This document shows, one piece after another, positions 18,701 through 27,025 of a stretch of DNA of 64,000 nt. The position numbers and the translations under genes were made by a program. This DNA is from Lapidilactobacillus achengensis (lineage in GTDB: Bacteria > Bacillota > Bacilli > Lactobacillales > Lactobacillaceae). Position 1 is the stretch's first letter. The number at the start of each line of letters is the position of its first letter. The stretch lies in assembly GCF_003946655.1 (NCBI RefSeq), contig NZ_RHOV01000001.1:124001-188000 (forward strand), read 5' to 3'. Under the pieces are notes generated by a model. The model saw only the letters and a program-made list of their open reading frames with translations. It made no database searches and was not told the DNA's origin.

Positions 18701-20265
18701 CGCGTTCGCAAATTTTTCGGGTAGAAATTCTTGATCGTAGTATCCACCAAATAACCCCAACTAAAGATCAAGCCTTGGTGGGCCACGGGATACCAACCCT
18801 TGTGCAATCCCAGTTCAGCCATCATCGTGGCGGCCAGTGAGACGGTTTCTCCATGACGAAACCGTTGATAGTCAGATGCCGACAGATCGAGGATTTGTCC
18901 AAAAGCCGTTGCGGGCAAGGCCATGACCAAGGCCTGGTTGGGCACGAAGCGGTTCTTGCGCCATTCGCCTAACCACAACCCGCGGCGCACGTAGCGGATC
19001 CGCGAATCCGCCGGTAGGCAGTTGGGCCGAGCAAATAACTGGTTTTGCACCCGCACTAGGGTCAATTGCGCGAAGAAATCCGGCAAGGTCAAGCGATTCT
19101 CTTGCAAAAAAGTGGTCCAAGTCTGGGTTTCAGCAGCGGTCAGCGCTTGCGGCAGCTTACTGTCAGCTTTGGTCGTTCCGCGTTTAGCCAACTTGGTTCT
19201 GGCAGTGTGACTATTGGATGGCGCTGATGGCCAAGATTGCCGCTGGTCTGAAGTCACTTCTTGAGCGGCGCGCTCGGCCCACTCGTTGAGGCGCGGTGGT
19301 GTCACGCCAGGTTCAGCTTGAAGGGGCTCAGTCAATTGATGGACGTCCGTGCGGATCAATTTGGCCATGAAATGACCTTCACCCCGCAATTTCTGCGGCC
19401 AAAAGCGTAGAGTGGCCGTCATTTCAGGTCGATTAGCGCCCCAGGCTGGCCGCCCGCGATCAACTTGGTCCCAGCCAGGACCTTCTGGCGCGACGACTTG
19501 AAAGCGCGGTTCTTGCGCCAGCAACCAAGCAATATTTTCCTCGTCTTCTTCTGGCGCGAACGTGCAAGTCGAATAAACCAAGCTGCCATTGGGCTTAAGC
19601 ATGGTCAACGCTTCCGTCAAAATTGTCCGTTGCCGTTGTTGACAGGCCAACGGATAGTCGGGTTCCCAGTACTGGATCGCGTCTGGATCCTTGCGGAACA
19701 TGCCCTCACCCGAGCACGGCGCGTCCACAACGATCAAATCAAAGAACGCCGGGAAAAACTGGGCCAACTGATCGGGGGCATGATTGGTCACCACCACATT
19801 GCTGTACCCAAATCGTTCCACATTTTCAGAAAGGATCTTGGCTCGTTGCGGATCGATTTCATTGGCGACCAATAACCCGGTCTCGCCTAGAAGACTGGCC
19901 AACTGAGTGGTTTTCCCGCCAGGCGCGGCGCACAGATCCAGCACCCGGCTCCCCGGCGCCGGTGCCGCCAAAGCCGCCACCGCCTGGGCACTAGGCTCCT
20001 GACTGTAAACCGCCCCGGAGGTTTGGCTAATGGCCAACCCCTTGACCTGCCCGTAATAACCTTGAGGGCTCCACGGAATCGGTTGATGGGCAGCACGGAG
20101 CGCCATGATCTCGGGATTAGCACTGCTGGCCTTCTTAGGATTCAGGCGGAAGCCCTTCTCCGCCGGCGCTTGGAAACTTTCCAGAAAACGGGCAGCTTCT
20201 TCAGGACCAAGTAGCGCTTGATATTTCTGACAAAAGGCTACTGGTAATTGTTCGGTCGTTGTCAA
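18697..20265 (-). CDS. RsmF-like rRNA (cytosine-C5) methyltransferase, NOL1/NOP2/Sun family
   Basis: Predicted 16S rRNA m5C methyltransferase. The catalytic Rossmann domain shows PAPGSRVLDLCAAPGGKTTQLASLL (SAM motif I, about residue 107), the motif IV cysteine in VVDAPCSGEGMFRKDP, and the catalytic Cys of motif VI in LVYSTCTFAPEEDEENI. An RsmF-type C-terminal region follows (about 370-522), with RVQNQLFARP and RRGLWLGEWRKNRFVPNQALVMAL. Start is TTG at 20265 behind AGGAGG, overlapping the stop of the upstream membrane-protein gene (ATTGA), so the two are translationally coupled. It converges on the mevalonate operon terminator. Confidence 0.9.
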   Translation of the reverse strand: MTTTEQLPVAFCQKYQALLGPEEAARFLESFQAPAEKGFRLNPKKASSANPEIMALRAAHQPIPWSPQGYYGQVKGLAISQTSGAVYSQEPSAQAVAALAAPAPGSRVLDLCAAPGGKTTQLASLLGETGLLVANEIDPQRAKILSENVERFGYSNVVVTNHAPDQLAQFFPAFFDLIVVDAPCSGEGMFRKDPDAIQYWEPDYPLACQQRQRTILTEALTMLKPNGSLVYSTCTFAPEEDEENIAWLLAQEPRFQVVAPEGPGWDQVDRGRPAWGANRPEMTATLRFWPQKLRGEGHFMAKLIRTDVHQLTEPLQAEPGVTPPRLNEWAERAAQEVTSDQRQSWPSAPSNSHTARTKLAKRGTTKADSKLPQALTAAETQTWTTFLQENRLTLPDFFAQLTLVRVQNQLFARPNCLPADSRIRYVRRGLWLGEWRKNRFVPNQALVMALPATAFGQILDLSASDYQRFRHGETVSLAATMMAELGLHKGWYPVAHQGLIFSWGYLVDTTIKNFYPKNLRTR

Positions 20266-21287
20266 TGCTTGAATTCCTCCTGATTGAGCTGATCCACCGC
20301 TTGTTGCAACCGTGGATAATTCCGTGAAAAAGTTAAATACAAGAATGTGATCAGTAACGCCACCACGTCAAATGATAACAATAATCCTAGGATCACCATG
20401 GCGTGGCTCGCCGACCAAATTTTCACACCAATGAAATAACCTAGCAATGTGGGCAGAAAAAGATGAAAGGCAGTTTGCCCCAACAATTTCAATCGCAGTT
20501 GTTCTTTCAGAAAACCACCCAAATCGAAACCGCGACCGGCCAACACAATATAGTAGATCATGATCCAAGCCAGCGTGGCCATCACCGTAAATATCAGGAT
20601 CGCTTGTGTCAACAAGATGCCTGACCGCTGGAACCAGCCTTGTCGTTCCCGTTGAACCGACGAAGTATCCACCAACCGTGTGGCCTTCTTGGCGTCAAAT
20701 AATTTGATGATTTCCTTGGTTTGCGCGCTATTCGGCTCTTTCGGGTCATAAACCACGCGAAAATCGGTCGTCATTAAATTTTGATCGCTTTGATTAGGTG
20801 AAAGTGAAATGAAAATATGATTGTTGATTGCGTAATCGCCACTAGTCCCGATCACCCCAATCACCGCCAAATAGTGATCATTTTTCAGAAAATACTCTTG
20901 GGATTGTGGTTTGTAAGCTTCCTTAAGGCGGTTCTTACCTAAGAGGACAAAGGGCACTTCGGACTGAAAGTCATTGGCATTAAGCAAACGCCCTGAAACC
21001 GTGGGCATCACCTCGGTCACATCGCCTTTGATGTAAATATAGGAAAAATTATCGTCCTTGTTATCGATCAATTGCAACTGGAAATTATCCAGATCACTAC
21101 TGGCTAACGTTTTGATCAGCGGCGTCACGGCCAGCTTCTTGCCACCAGTAATGATCAAACTATTCTCGGACAGGCCATTCCGATCGAGCTGGCTTTGGTT
21201 ATTCCGCTGATCGTCCTGTTGAAAGCACAAGACCAGCAGTCCGCTGAGCACCACTAATAATAAGTCCAAAATCATTCGTCGTTTCAT
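20262..21287 (-). CDS. MacB/FtsX-like membrane protein without an ATPase partner
   Basis: The 341-residue product has the topology of a MacB/FtsX-type ABC permease: a first membrane segment (about residues 5-22, MILDLLLVVLSGLLVLC), a roughly 200-residue extracytoplasmic domain (about 25-225; SGRLLNANDF and ISLSPNQSDQ resemble MacB periplasmic core), then three segments (about 230-255 ILLTQAILIFTVMATLAW, 278-298 and 303-325). No ABC ATPase is adjacent. The gene is instead coupled to the rsmF-like gene. ATG at 21287 follows AAGGGTCG; a GTG two codons earlier is possible. Exact function unknown; substrate cannot be guessed. Confidence 0.6.
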   Translation of the reverse strand: MKRRMILDLLLVVLSGLLVLCFQQDDQRNNQSQLDRNGLSENSLIITGGKKLAVTPLIKTLASSDLDNFQLQLIDNKDDNFSYIYIKGDVTEVMPTVSGRLLNANDFQSEVPFVLLGKNRLKEAYKPQSQEYFLKNDHYLAVIGVIGTSGDYAINNHIFISLSPNQSDQNLMTTDFRVVYDPKEPNSAQTKEIIKLFDAKKATRLVDTSSVQRERQGWFQRSGILLTQAILIFTVMATLAWIMIYYIVLAGRGFDLGGFLKEQLRLKLLGQTAFHLFLPTLLGYFIGVKIWSASHAMVILGLLLSFDVVALLITFLYLTFSRNYPRLQQAVDQLNQEEFKH

Positions 21288-21364
21288 CTTCACCGACCCT
21301 TAACTTTTCTGAAAATTCTCCATTTGTTTCATTTATTATCATTAGATTTTTTAGCACTGGAATT

Positions 21365-22135
21365 TCAATAAACCCGTAATTGTTCACGGAGTCCGTCGCT
21401 GGTCGCGGGCAAATAGCGGGAGATCAGTTGTGCCGGCGCCGAGAAATGGTGCGGGACCTGCTGCCAAAAGAGCAAGCTGTTCGTCACGCCGAATACCTCA
21501 CCTAGAACCAGCAATTGCGGTCGCTGCGCCGCCGGTAGCCGTTGTAACTGTTGCCACAATAGTAAATCAGTCGGATCATTATTGGGACTCCATGACAAAA
21601 TGACCGCGTCCACCTGTTGGGCATACTGTGCTACCGCCGCCGTGGCCGTCAACCGCTGCACCGGGAAGAAAGTCTGGCGACCAGTTAAATTCTCCCCCTG
21701 CCAAGCGAAACTATCGGTCGCGATCACCTGTTGGCCGCGCGCCGCCAGAGCCGCGGCGAGCCGACCATCACCGGCCATCACTTCTAAATAACGCCGCCAG
21801 GGCCACTGTCGCGTCCAAATCGTCAACGCTTGTTGTGAGATCAGGGTCCACTGACCAAAGTGATATTGCAAATATTTACGAAAATGATGGAGTAAATGAT
21901 CCAGCTGTTGAAAATCGTGTTGTGCCACGGACAAACTCAGCGCTTGGGTCTCGGCAACAGTCACCATTTGCCACCAGATCGACTCGTTCAAGCATAGCGG
22001 CGGTAAAGGCCGCGACAGCAATTGTCCGGACTGCAATTCAGCACAACAACGCCGAATCTCCTCAACTTGCAATTGGATGTCGAGGATTGTCGCGTAGCGG
22101 CGGGCCAAATGGTCGATGTTTTTCAAATAATCCAT
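21365..22135 (-). CDS. Predicted class I SAM-dependent methyltransferase
   Basis: The 256-residue protein has an N-terminal helical half (about residues 1-110) and a Rossmann-like segment RYLEVMAGDGRLAAALAARGQQVIATDSFAW (quoted in part: motif I EVMAGDGRL and acidic motif II ATDS), followed by VDAVILSWSPNND, which fits motif IV. The end LGEVFGVTNSLLFWQQV is compatible with later strands. Substrate unknown. ATG at 22135 follows a strong AAGGAGGCGG. It is separated from the membrane-protein gene by 77 bp and borders the first large repeat region. Confidence 0.6.
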   Translation of the reverse strand: MDYLKNIDHLARRYATILDIQLQVEEIRRCCAELQSGQLLSRPLPPLCLNESIWWQMVTVAETQALSLSVAQHDFQQLDHLLHHFRKYLQYHFGQWTLISQQALTIWTRQWPWRRYLEVMAGDGRLAAALAARGQQVIATDSFAWQGENLTGRQTFFPVQRLTATAAVAQYAQQVDAVILSWSPNNDPTDLLLWQQLQRLPAAQRPQLLVLGEVFGVTNSLLFWQQVPHHFSAPAQLISRYLPATSDGLREQLRVY

Positions 22136-22274
22136 GGCCGCCTCCTTGTTTTTTGCGGGTGAGCTGTCCAGCCCAGTCTTTTGTTATTATACCCTAAAAT
22201 CCATACTTTTTGAACGGCAGGATGATCAGCTGTCTGCCTAGATAATTGTGTAGGTTGACCGCGACTTACGCTGC

Positions 22275-22940
22275 GAAATTCGGGGTGAGCTCGCTGTGGG
22301 CATCACTTTGAGCTTTTCGGAAGAGCACCGAAAATCTCAAAGCTGAGCCTTGTCCTAAGCGGCAAAGCCGCCAAGGACAATTTCACGGCGATCTCACCCC
22401 GAATTTCTCCGCTCCAGCCGCTCAACGTTATAACAGCCGTTTGAGCACTCACGCCAACCAGCAAGCTATGGCCAGTTGATGGGGAGCCACGTAATTGACG
22501 ACCGTGGTTAGCGGTCACCAGCTTGAAATTGGTGACACCAGTGAAGTCTGCCTGATGAACTAGGACATGATCTTGATAAATCAGTTAAATTAGTCGGTTT
22601 CATCAAGAATTGTTTATGGAGCGGGTAAAGATGTTCAACCGATGCAAACTGTACCACCTTCTAATCCGAATCCGTTGGCGTTGCTGTACCACCTCAAAAG
22701 TGGGCAATTGTTTTAACCTCTAGCTTGCAAAATCACTTCTTCAAATCCTTCGCTTCGATAACAGATAGGCTCAATTCTGCCTAGCAACCGCCTCAGGACG
22801 TGTGGCTCAGCGGTGAGATTATTCTTAGCGATTTATCGCTTAGAATAAGGCCTGATTTTGAGACAAGCCGCCGGGCTTGCGGATTGGCTCAAAACAGTGC
22901 CCACTGCGTTCCAGCCACGATAAACGTCCTGAGGCGGTTG
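22275..22940. repeat. Composite structured repeat R1 (module A, core, module B)
   Basis: The gap 22136-23187 between divergent genes has no gene. It holds a 666-bp composite. Module A (22275-22407) has outer stem GAAATTCGGGGTGAG/CTCACCCCGAATTTC enclosing two hairpins (TTTGAGCTTTTCGG with CCGAAAATCTCAAA; TTGTCCTAAGCGGC with GCCGCCAAGGACAA). A 377-bp core follows. Module B (22785-22940) has a perfect 17-bp outer stem CAACCGCCTCAGGACGT with its complement, and two inner hairpins read on the opposite strand. Equivalent composites occur at R3-R6. There is no transposase and no conserved open frame. Confidence 0.9.
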
Positions 22941-23187
22941 CGTACCCAACCAAACCCACCACACCAGCAATCAAACAAGAAATCAAGAATAATAACCAGT
23001 CAGTTCAAACGATACCCGCCTGATCTTGCCAACAATTTGCCCAGTGAATTTTCTGGAAAAAATTGGAAGTTTTTCAGAGAACTGCTGGTCTTTTCACAAA
23101 ACTACGTTAAAATATAGATGAGAGCGTTTAACCACGTAACAAGAAGTTAAATGCCGTGATCAAAACAGAGACAAAGGATGGACTTAA

Positions 23188-24534
23188 ATGACGGTGAAAT
23201 ATCAATTTGGTGATGATTTAACAGCATTGACCGATGCAATGGCAGCTTGGCGCGCTGATCGTAACGATGGTCGCGTGGTTGTGCCTACTGGGTTAGCGCC
23301 ACTGGATGACACCTGGCAAACAGCGGCGGCCCCAGATTTGTTGGCGGCGATTTTGCAGGCGTTCTTACCTGAGCGTGACTTAACGGAATTAACGACGCTG
23401 GCGACAACAGCCTTAACAGCCACTTGGGGTAAACGGGCGCCGATCGCGGTCACCCCGAAACGGGGAAAATTGGCGACGCGCTATGCCGAGATGGCCACCG
23501 GACTAACCATGTCAGCGGCTGATTGGAACACGGCCTTGGTGCAGTCCCTCGTGGATACGGCTCAACCGCTAGCTCTGGTGGCGCACGACGCCAATGCCTT
23601 GATTGCCTTGGCAGAACATTTGGACGCCGGCAACCATCTAACTGGCTACGCGGCCCTTGCAACAGTGCCACCTTTGGTTCAAAAACAGTTTGCCGCAGCA
23701 AGTTTAGCGGAACAGGTCACCCCCGTTGCGGTTGACGAAACAGCGTCACTGAACTCTTTGACGGGCTGGCAGGCCGAACAAGCGGCTCTCAGTCAGACCA
23801 CTAAGGCTGCGGGCCAAGTCTATGTTCCTGTGGACGGTGGTCAATTAAGCGTGTTGGTTCCGCAAATTTTGAGCTACTTCCTGATTGCCCAACAAGCACC
23901 TGCTGAGGAATTGACGATTGTTTGTGCCAGTGATGATTTAAGCGAGGTGCTGGCCGCCCGCTACGCGCAACTTTTAGGCGCGCCAATCAAACGGGTCCTG
24001 GCCGCAATCGGGCCGGACAGTCCACTGGCCGCCGTAGCCGCTGGCGCTGAACTGACTACTAACTGGCCTCTAGCCAAAAACGCCTTGCGCCTAGCTGCCA
24101 GTTTCCACGAGCAAGCATTGCCATTGACTAGCGCTTGGGCTGACCTCCAAACCAGTTGGTCGTCTTGGCTCAGTTGCGCGCCGGTGACAACCACCGCGGG
24201 CTTGCGGGAGATTCGGCGCGGACAAACACAAGATCAAATGACCTTAGGTGCTCAGACAGCCTTGGCCAGCGCCCTTGTTCAGTCCGAACAGCTGCCCGAT
24301 GCCATTGTGCTCAGCACGACTGATCCTTTCCAAACTCCGGAAGCGATCATCACCGGAATCACGGACCGAGATGATGGTAAAACCGATTTTGAAGCGGTTC
24401 AAATTTTACGCCAGATCGTTGACCTGAAGGTGCCTCGCGTCATTACGCATTTGAAGAGTAAGGAATTGCCAGAACTGCCGAACTATCTGCAACAAGCGGC
24501 CCTGGCACAACTTCAAGCCGGGCTGAACGCTTAA
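23188..24534 (+). CDS. Threonine-synthase-like protein lacking the PLP lysine
   Basis: The 448-residue product follows the layout of bacterial threonine synthase. There is an N-terminal helical part (LLAAILQAFLPERDLTELTTL, compare the family's F...FT..EL segment), then a clear match in GGQLSVLVPQILSYFLIAQ followed by LTIVCASDDLSEVLAARYAQLLGAPIKRVL (quoted in two parts), equivalent to the IGRLIPQ...VPTGNFGNVLA.YYAK.MGLPI region. The C-terminal segment is AIVLSTTDPFQTPEAIITGI. The segment that should hold the PLP lysine (family FHGxTxAFKD) reads PKRGKLATRYAEMA, and the SGDTG loop is replaced by AHDANALIAL. So I expect no PLP chemistry. ATG at 23188 after AAAGGATGGA. Monocistronic, bounded by repeat R1 and a terminator. 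Confidence 0.6.
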   Translation: MTVKYQFGDDLTALTDAMAAWRADRNDGRVVVPTGLAPLDDTWQTAAAPDLLAAILQAFLPERDLTELTTLATTALTATWGKRAPIAVTPKRGKLATRYAEMATGLTMSAADWNTALVQSLVDTAQPLALVAHDANALIALAEHLDAGNHLTGYAALATVPPLVQKQFAAASLAEQVTPVAVDETASLNSLTGWQAEQAALSQTTKAAGQVYVPVDGGQLSVLVPQILSYFLIAQQAPAEELTIVCASDDLSEVLAARYAQLLGAPIKRVLAAIGPDSPLAAVAAGAELTTNWPLAKNALRLAASFHEQALPLTSAWADLQTSWSSWLSCAPVTTTAGLREIRRGQTQDQMTLGAQTALASALVQSEQLPDAIVLSTTDPFQTPEAIITGITDRDDGKTDFEAVQILRQIVDLKVPRVITHLKSKELPELPNYLQQAALAQLQAGLNA

Positions 24535-24639
24535 GCAGTCCCGCAAGGGCTGACCCCCACCATTGACGCCGCTGATTTATCAGGTGCTACCTGACTGGCA
24601 AGCGGGTTAGTTAGTCCGATTTGGTCGGTTATGGGCACA

Positions 24640-24780
24640 GGTTCAAAGGACGTCTTGGCGACCATGATTTTTTGGGCGTCCCGGTCTTTGGGTCCCGTTT
24701 GAAACCCCGATTCGAGGATCCTGATTGCCCGTTTTCCACCCAAATAAAAAAGCATTTCCGTCACGTGGATGACGTCCAGC
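24640..24780 (-). pseudogene. Possible remnant of a LacI-family regulator C-terminus
   Basis: On the minus strand an open frame contains GGKRAIRILESG and then DRDAQKIMVAKTSFE, with the spacing and wording of the last part of LacI/GalR effector domains (GKRAI.LL ... PQKI.L.T.F..R). No start, helix-turn-helix or upstream domain is present, and a terminator hairpin lies inside the same stretch. It may be decayed coding DNA or coincidence. Apart from this and the terminator, 24535-24893 shows nothing else. Confidence 0.3.
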
Positions 24781-24811
24781 AGGACCACCACGACACCGGA
24801 AATGCTTTTTT
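24746..24811. terminator. Bidirectional intrinsic terminator
   Basis: AAAAAAGCATTTCCG (24746-24760) pairs perfectly with CGGAAATGCTTTTTT (24797-24811) around a long loop. It stops the threonine-synthase-like gene (plus) and the small gene at 24894-25214 (minus), which converge here. Confidence 0.85.
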
Positions 24812-24893
24812 CAGTTGTTTGAATGAGTTCGTTCACAGGTATTGCGTGCGGCATCCGGTCAGCCAGATCATTGCCCCAGTGATTTTGAGGAAA

Positions 24894-25214
24894 TCAGTGG
24901 ATGCCTTGCCCCTGCTCGTCGATGATCGGCGCGTTGAAGTTGCGGCGATAGTAGTCGCCGTCAATAATTTTATATTTCTTATTGACAAAACGCGCGATGA
25001 TCTTGCCGTATTCCACTGGCGCCCAACCTTCACTCCCGAGCACAACCAGGCGCTCGTTGATCACGTCGGCCTTCTTGCCATAATCAGCGCCGAAGAAGGC
25101 TTTGACCATGGTCATGGTTGTTTTTTCGCTATATGGCAGGAAATTAGCCATTTTTGTGGTTGAGAAAGCGGCGAACTCGCCGGTGGGGAAACTTGATAAA
25201 TCTTGATTTGACAT
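24894..25214 (-). CDS. Hypothetical 106-residue protein
   Basis: Soluble small protein (MSNQDLSSFPTGEFAAF start), rich in aromatic and charged residues and with no membrane segment or signal peptide. The stretch GWAPVEYGKIIARFVNKKYKII followed by GDYYRRN looks like a compact alpha/beta fold, but I do not recognise the family. ATG at 25214 follows TAGGTGAAG. Divergent from the small helix-turn-helix-like gene at 25309, sharing an AT-rich promoter region. Confidence 0.6.
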   Translation of the reverse strand: MSNQDLSSFPTGEFAAFSTTKMANFLPYSEKTTMTMVKAFFGADYGKKADVINERLVVLGSEGWAPVEYGKIIARFVNKKYKIIDGDYYRRNFNAPIIDEQGQGIH

Positions 25215-25308
25215 CTACTTCACCTACATTTTATTTTGTATCTCTCTAGATTAATGCTAAAATTAACTTGAGTCCAATTTCCGACTGACATTAAGGAGGT
25301 ATGACGAA

Positions 25309-25494
25309 ATGGCACTATCAACTATCGGCCAAGCTTTGATTGATTTTCAGAAACAGAAAGAACTGACAGACACGCAGATCGCGTTCGAAAGTCACTTTAC
25401 TGTGGAGAAAATCCATCAAATCAAAGCAGGCGAAAGCGAACCCACTGACGAAGAAGCTAAACGGCTAACGGCCTATTTTGCAAGTAAAAAATAA
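25309..25494 (+). CDS. Small XRE-like protein, LBP_cg2779-type family
   Basis: 61-residue protein that looks like a single helix-turn-helix: IGQALIDFQKQKELTDTQIA (helices 1-2), HFTVEKIHQIKAGE (recognition region) and a C-terminal helix EEAKRLTAYFASKK. This resembles the LBP_cg2779 family of small lactobacillar proteins I recall; DNA binding is an inference. ATG follows a strong AAGGAGGTATGACG. An upstream TGCTAAAAT at about 25256 may be its -10. Followed directly by a terminator, so monocistronic. Confidence 0.7.
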   Translation: MALSTIGQALIDFQKQKELTDTQIAFESHFTVEKIHQIKAGESEPTDEEAKRLTAYFASKK

Positions 25495-25510
25495 CCGTTG
25501 TCATGACAGT

Positions 25511-25537
25511 GAAGGCCGCTGATGCGGTCTTTTTTTG
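25511..25537 (+). terminator. Intrinsic terminator after the small XRE-like gene
   Basis: AAGGCCGC, loop TGAT, GCGGTCTT, followed by a run of T. Confidence 0.75.
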
Positions 25538-25564
25538 TTGAACGGGATGGGGTCGCTCTTGGTC

Positions 25565-25915
25565 TCACGTCCGCAAAATCTTCGCCATGGCGCGACCGCG
25601 AGCCAATTCGTCAACCAATTTATCCAAGTAACGGATTTGTTGCATTAACGGCTCGGCGATCGTTTCCACCTGGACCCCACAGATCTTCCCGGTGATCAGT
25701 TTCGCCTTCGGATTGAAGGCGGGCGCCTCGGCGAAAAAGGTATACAAATCAACTTGCGCGGCAATCTGTGCTTGGACCTGCGCTGGCGAATAGCCGGTCA
25801 GCCAAGTAATGACTTGATCTAATTCGGCTTGTTGGCGCCCTTTTTTCGTGATTTTCTGTAAATAAAGCGGGTAGATCTGACCAAAGCTCATGCGATAAAT
25901 TCGTGGTTGGGCCAT
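25565..25915 (-). CDS. DUF2200 family protein
   Basis: 116-residue protein beginning [19 protein letters not shown] and continuing with [20 protein letters not shown], a strong match in wording to DUF2200 proteins (small, uncharacterised, widespread in Firmicutes). No membrane segment. The open frame runs another 31 codons upstream, but those codons overlap the divergently read C-terminus of the DUF59 gene, and the ATG at 25915 has AAGGAGCTG, so it is the start. It lies 26 bp after the DUF59 gene, probably co-transcribed. Function unknown. Confidence 0.8.
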   Translation of the reverse strand: MAQPRIYRMSFGQIYPLYLQKITKKGRQQAELDQVITWLTGYSPAQVQAQIAAQVDLYTFFAEAPAFNPKAKLITGKICGVQVETIAEPLMQQIRYLDKLVDELARGRAMAKILRT

Positions 25916-25941
25916 TTCATCAGCTCCTTGATTTGGTAAAA

Positions 25942-26256
25942 CTAACCGATCCCCAATGAGATTCGCGCGTAACGGCTCATCATTTCCGGTGTCCATTGGG
26001 GGTACCAAACTAAGTCAATCGCGACATCATTGACTTCAGGTAGTTTCATCACGGCGGTGTCAATGGCTTCGGATAAATAATCGGTCAACGGGCATCCCAT
26101 GGTCGTCAAAGTCATCTTGATCGAGCACAGGCCGTCGTCGTCTAATTCAACTTCGTAAACCAGGCCGAGGTTGACGATATCGATGCCTAATTCTGGGTCG
26201 ATCACGGTTTCTAAGGCGCCGAGAATCTTCTCTTGCATTGCTTCTGCTTGCTCCAC
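25942..26256 (-). CDS. DUF59/MIP18-family metal-sulfur cluster protein (SufT-like)
   Basis: 104-residue Fe-S assembly accessory protein. Family hallmarks are [34 protein letters not shown] with the conserved Cys of the TxxGCP motif, and the C-terminal [14 protein letters not shown]. Such proteins help Fe-S cluster maturation in Firmicutes (SufT, PaaD and MIP18 relatives). The longest frame starts at a GTG that overlaps the Shine-Dalgarno AAGGAG; the GTG at 26256, eight bases downstream, is the better start. First gene of the pair with DUF2200. Confidence 0.87.
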   Translation of the reverse strand: MEQAEAMQEKILGALETVIDPELGIDIVNLGLVYEVELDDDGLCSIKMTLTTMGCPLTDYLSEAIDTAVMKLPEVNDVAIDLVWYPQWTPEMMSRYARISLGIG

Positions 26257-26391
26257 TGCTATCACTCCTTACCGTCATTATACTGATTCACTTACAAAAG
26301 CGCAATTGACAAATAGCGTGTTTTCACGCTGGCTTGGGTAGCCTTCTGTGCATTCGTCTCGCAAAAGTTGGTTGCCCGCAGCTTGCGCTGC

Positions 26392-26822
26392 GAAATTCGG
26401 GGTGAGCTCGCTGTGGGCGCTGTTTTGAGCCAATCCACAAAGTGCGCGGCTGTCTCAAAATCAGGCCTTATTCTAAGCGGCAAAGCCGCTAAGAATAACG
26501 ACACGGCGATCTCACCCCGAATTTCTCCGCTCCAGCCGCTCAACGTTTTAACAGTCGTTTGAGCGCTCACGCCGGCTGGCAAGCTATGGCTAATTGATGG
26601 GGCACCACGCAATTGACGACCGTGGTTAGTGGTCGCCATCTTTAAATTGGTAACACCAGTACAGTTTGTCTGATGAGCTCAGGCAGCGTCTTGACGAATC
26701 AACCGAATCATTGGCCTTCACTCAAGGATTGACTAAGATTGTCTAAGGAACCGAGCGAAGTTGGTCAACCTATGCAACGTGCCCACTTGACTAATCCAAA
26801 CTCGTTGGTGCTGGCTCCGACC
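26392..26822. repeat. Truncated composite repeat R2 (module A plus part of the core)
   Basis: The gap 26257-27025 between divergent genes has no gene. Module A (26392-26525) has the same outer stem as R1, but its first hairpin is the other arm version (TTTTGAGCCAATCC...), and its second is TTATTCTAAGCGGC with GCCGCTAAGAATAA. The core can be followed to about 26822, then stops; module B is missing. The open frames here are reads through the hairpins. Confidence 0.85.
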
Positions 26823-27025
26823 TGGATCAACGTAAATAACGAGCTAAGGCAATTTTTGGGACGAGAAATACCAGAACAAAGCGCCATTTCTGAATTATCT
26901 GCTTTATTTATGCGCTATTTTTTGCTAAAATAAAGCAACATACCGATTTATTGTATGAAAAATTGAGAAAAATTAAAAAAGCAATTTAAAGTGAAAGATT
27001 GAAATAAGGAGTAACCGAAATCATT

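Noticed and set aside
22303-22518. Open frame of 71 codons within repeat R1 (and equivalents in R2-R6)
   Set aside because: It runs through module A's palindromes, lacks a ribosome site, and its ends differ between copies; better explained as structured non-coding DNA.
22800-23117. Plus-strand frame starting MWLSGEIILSDLSL, also present at 50.9 and 63.2 kb
   Set aside because: It is a read through the module B hairpins; similarity between copies reflects near-identical DNA, and the frame ends differently each time.
26739-26933. 64-codon plus-strand frame upstream of the HAD gene
   Set aside because: Its first half lies in the truncated repeat core and it has no convincing ribosome site.
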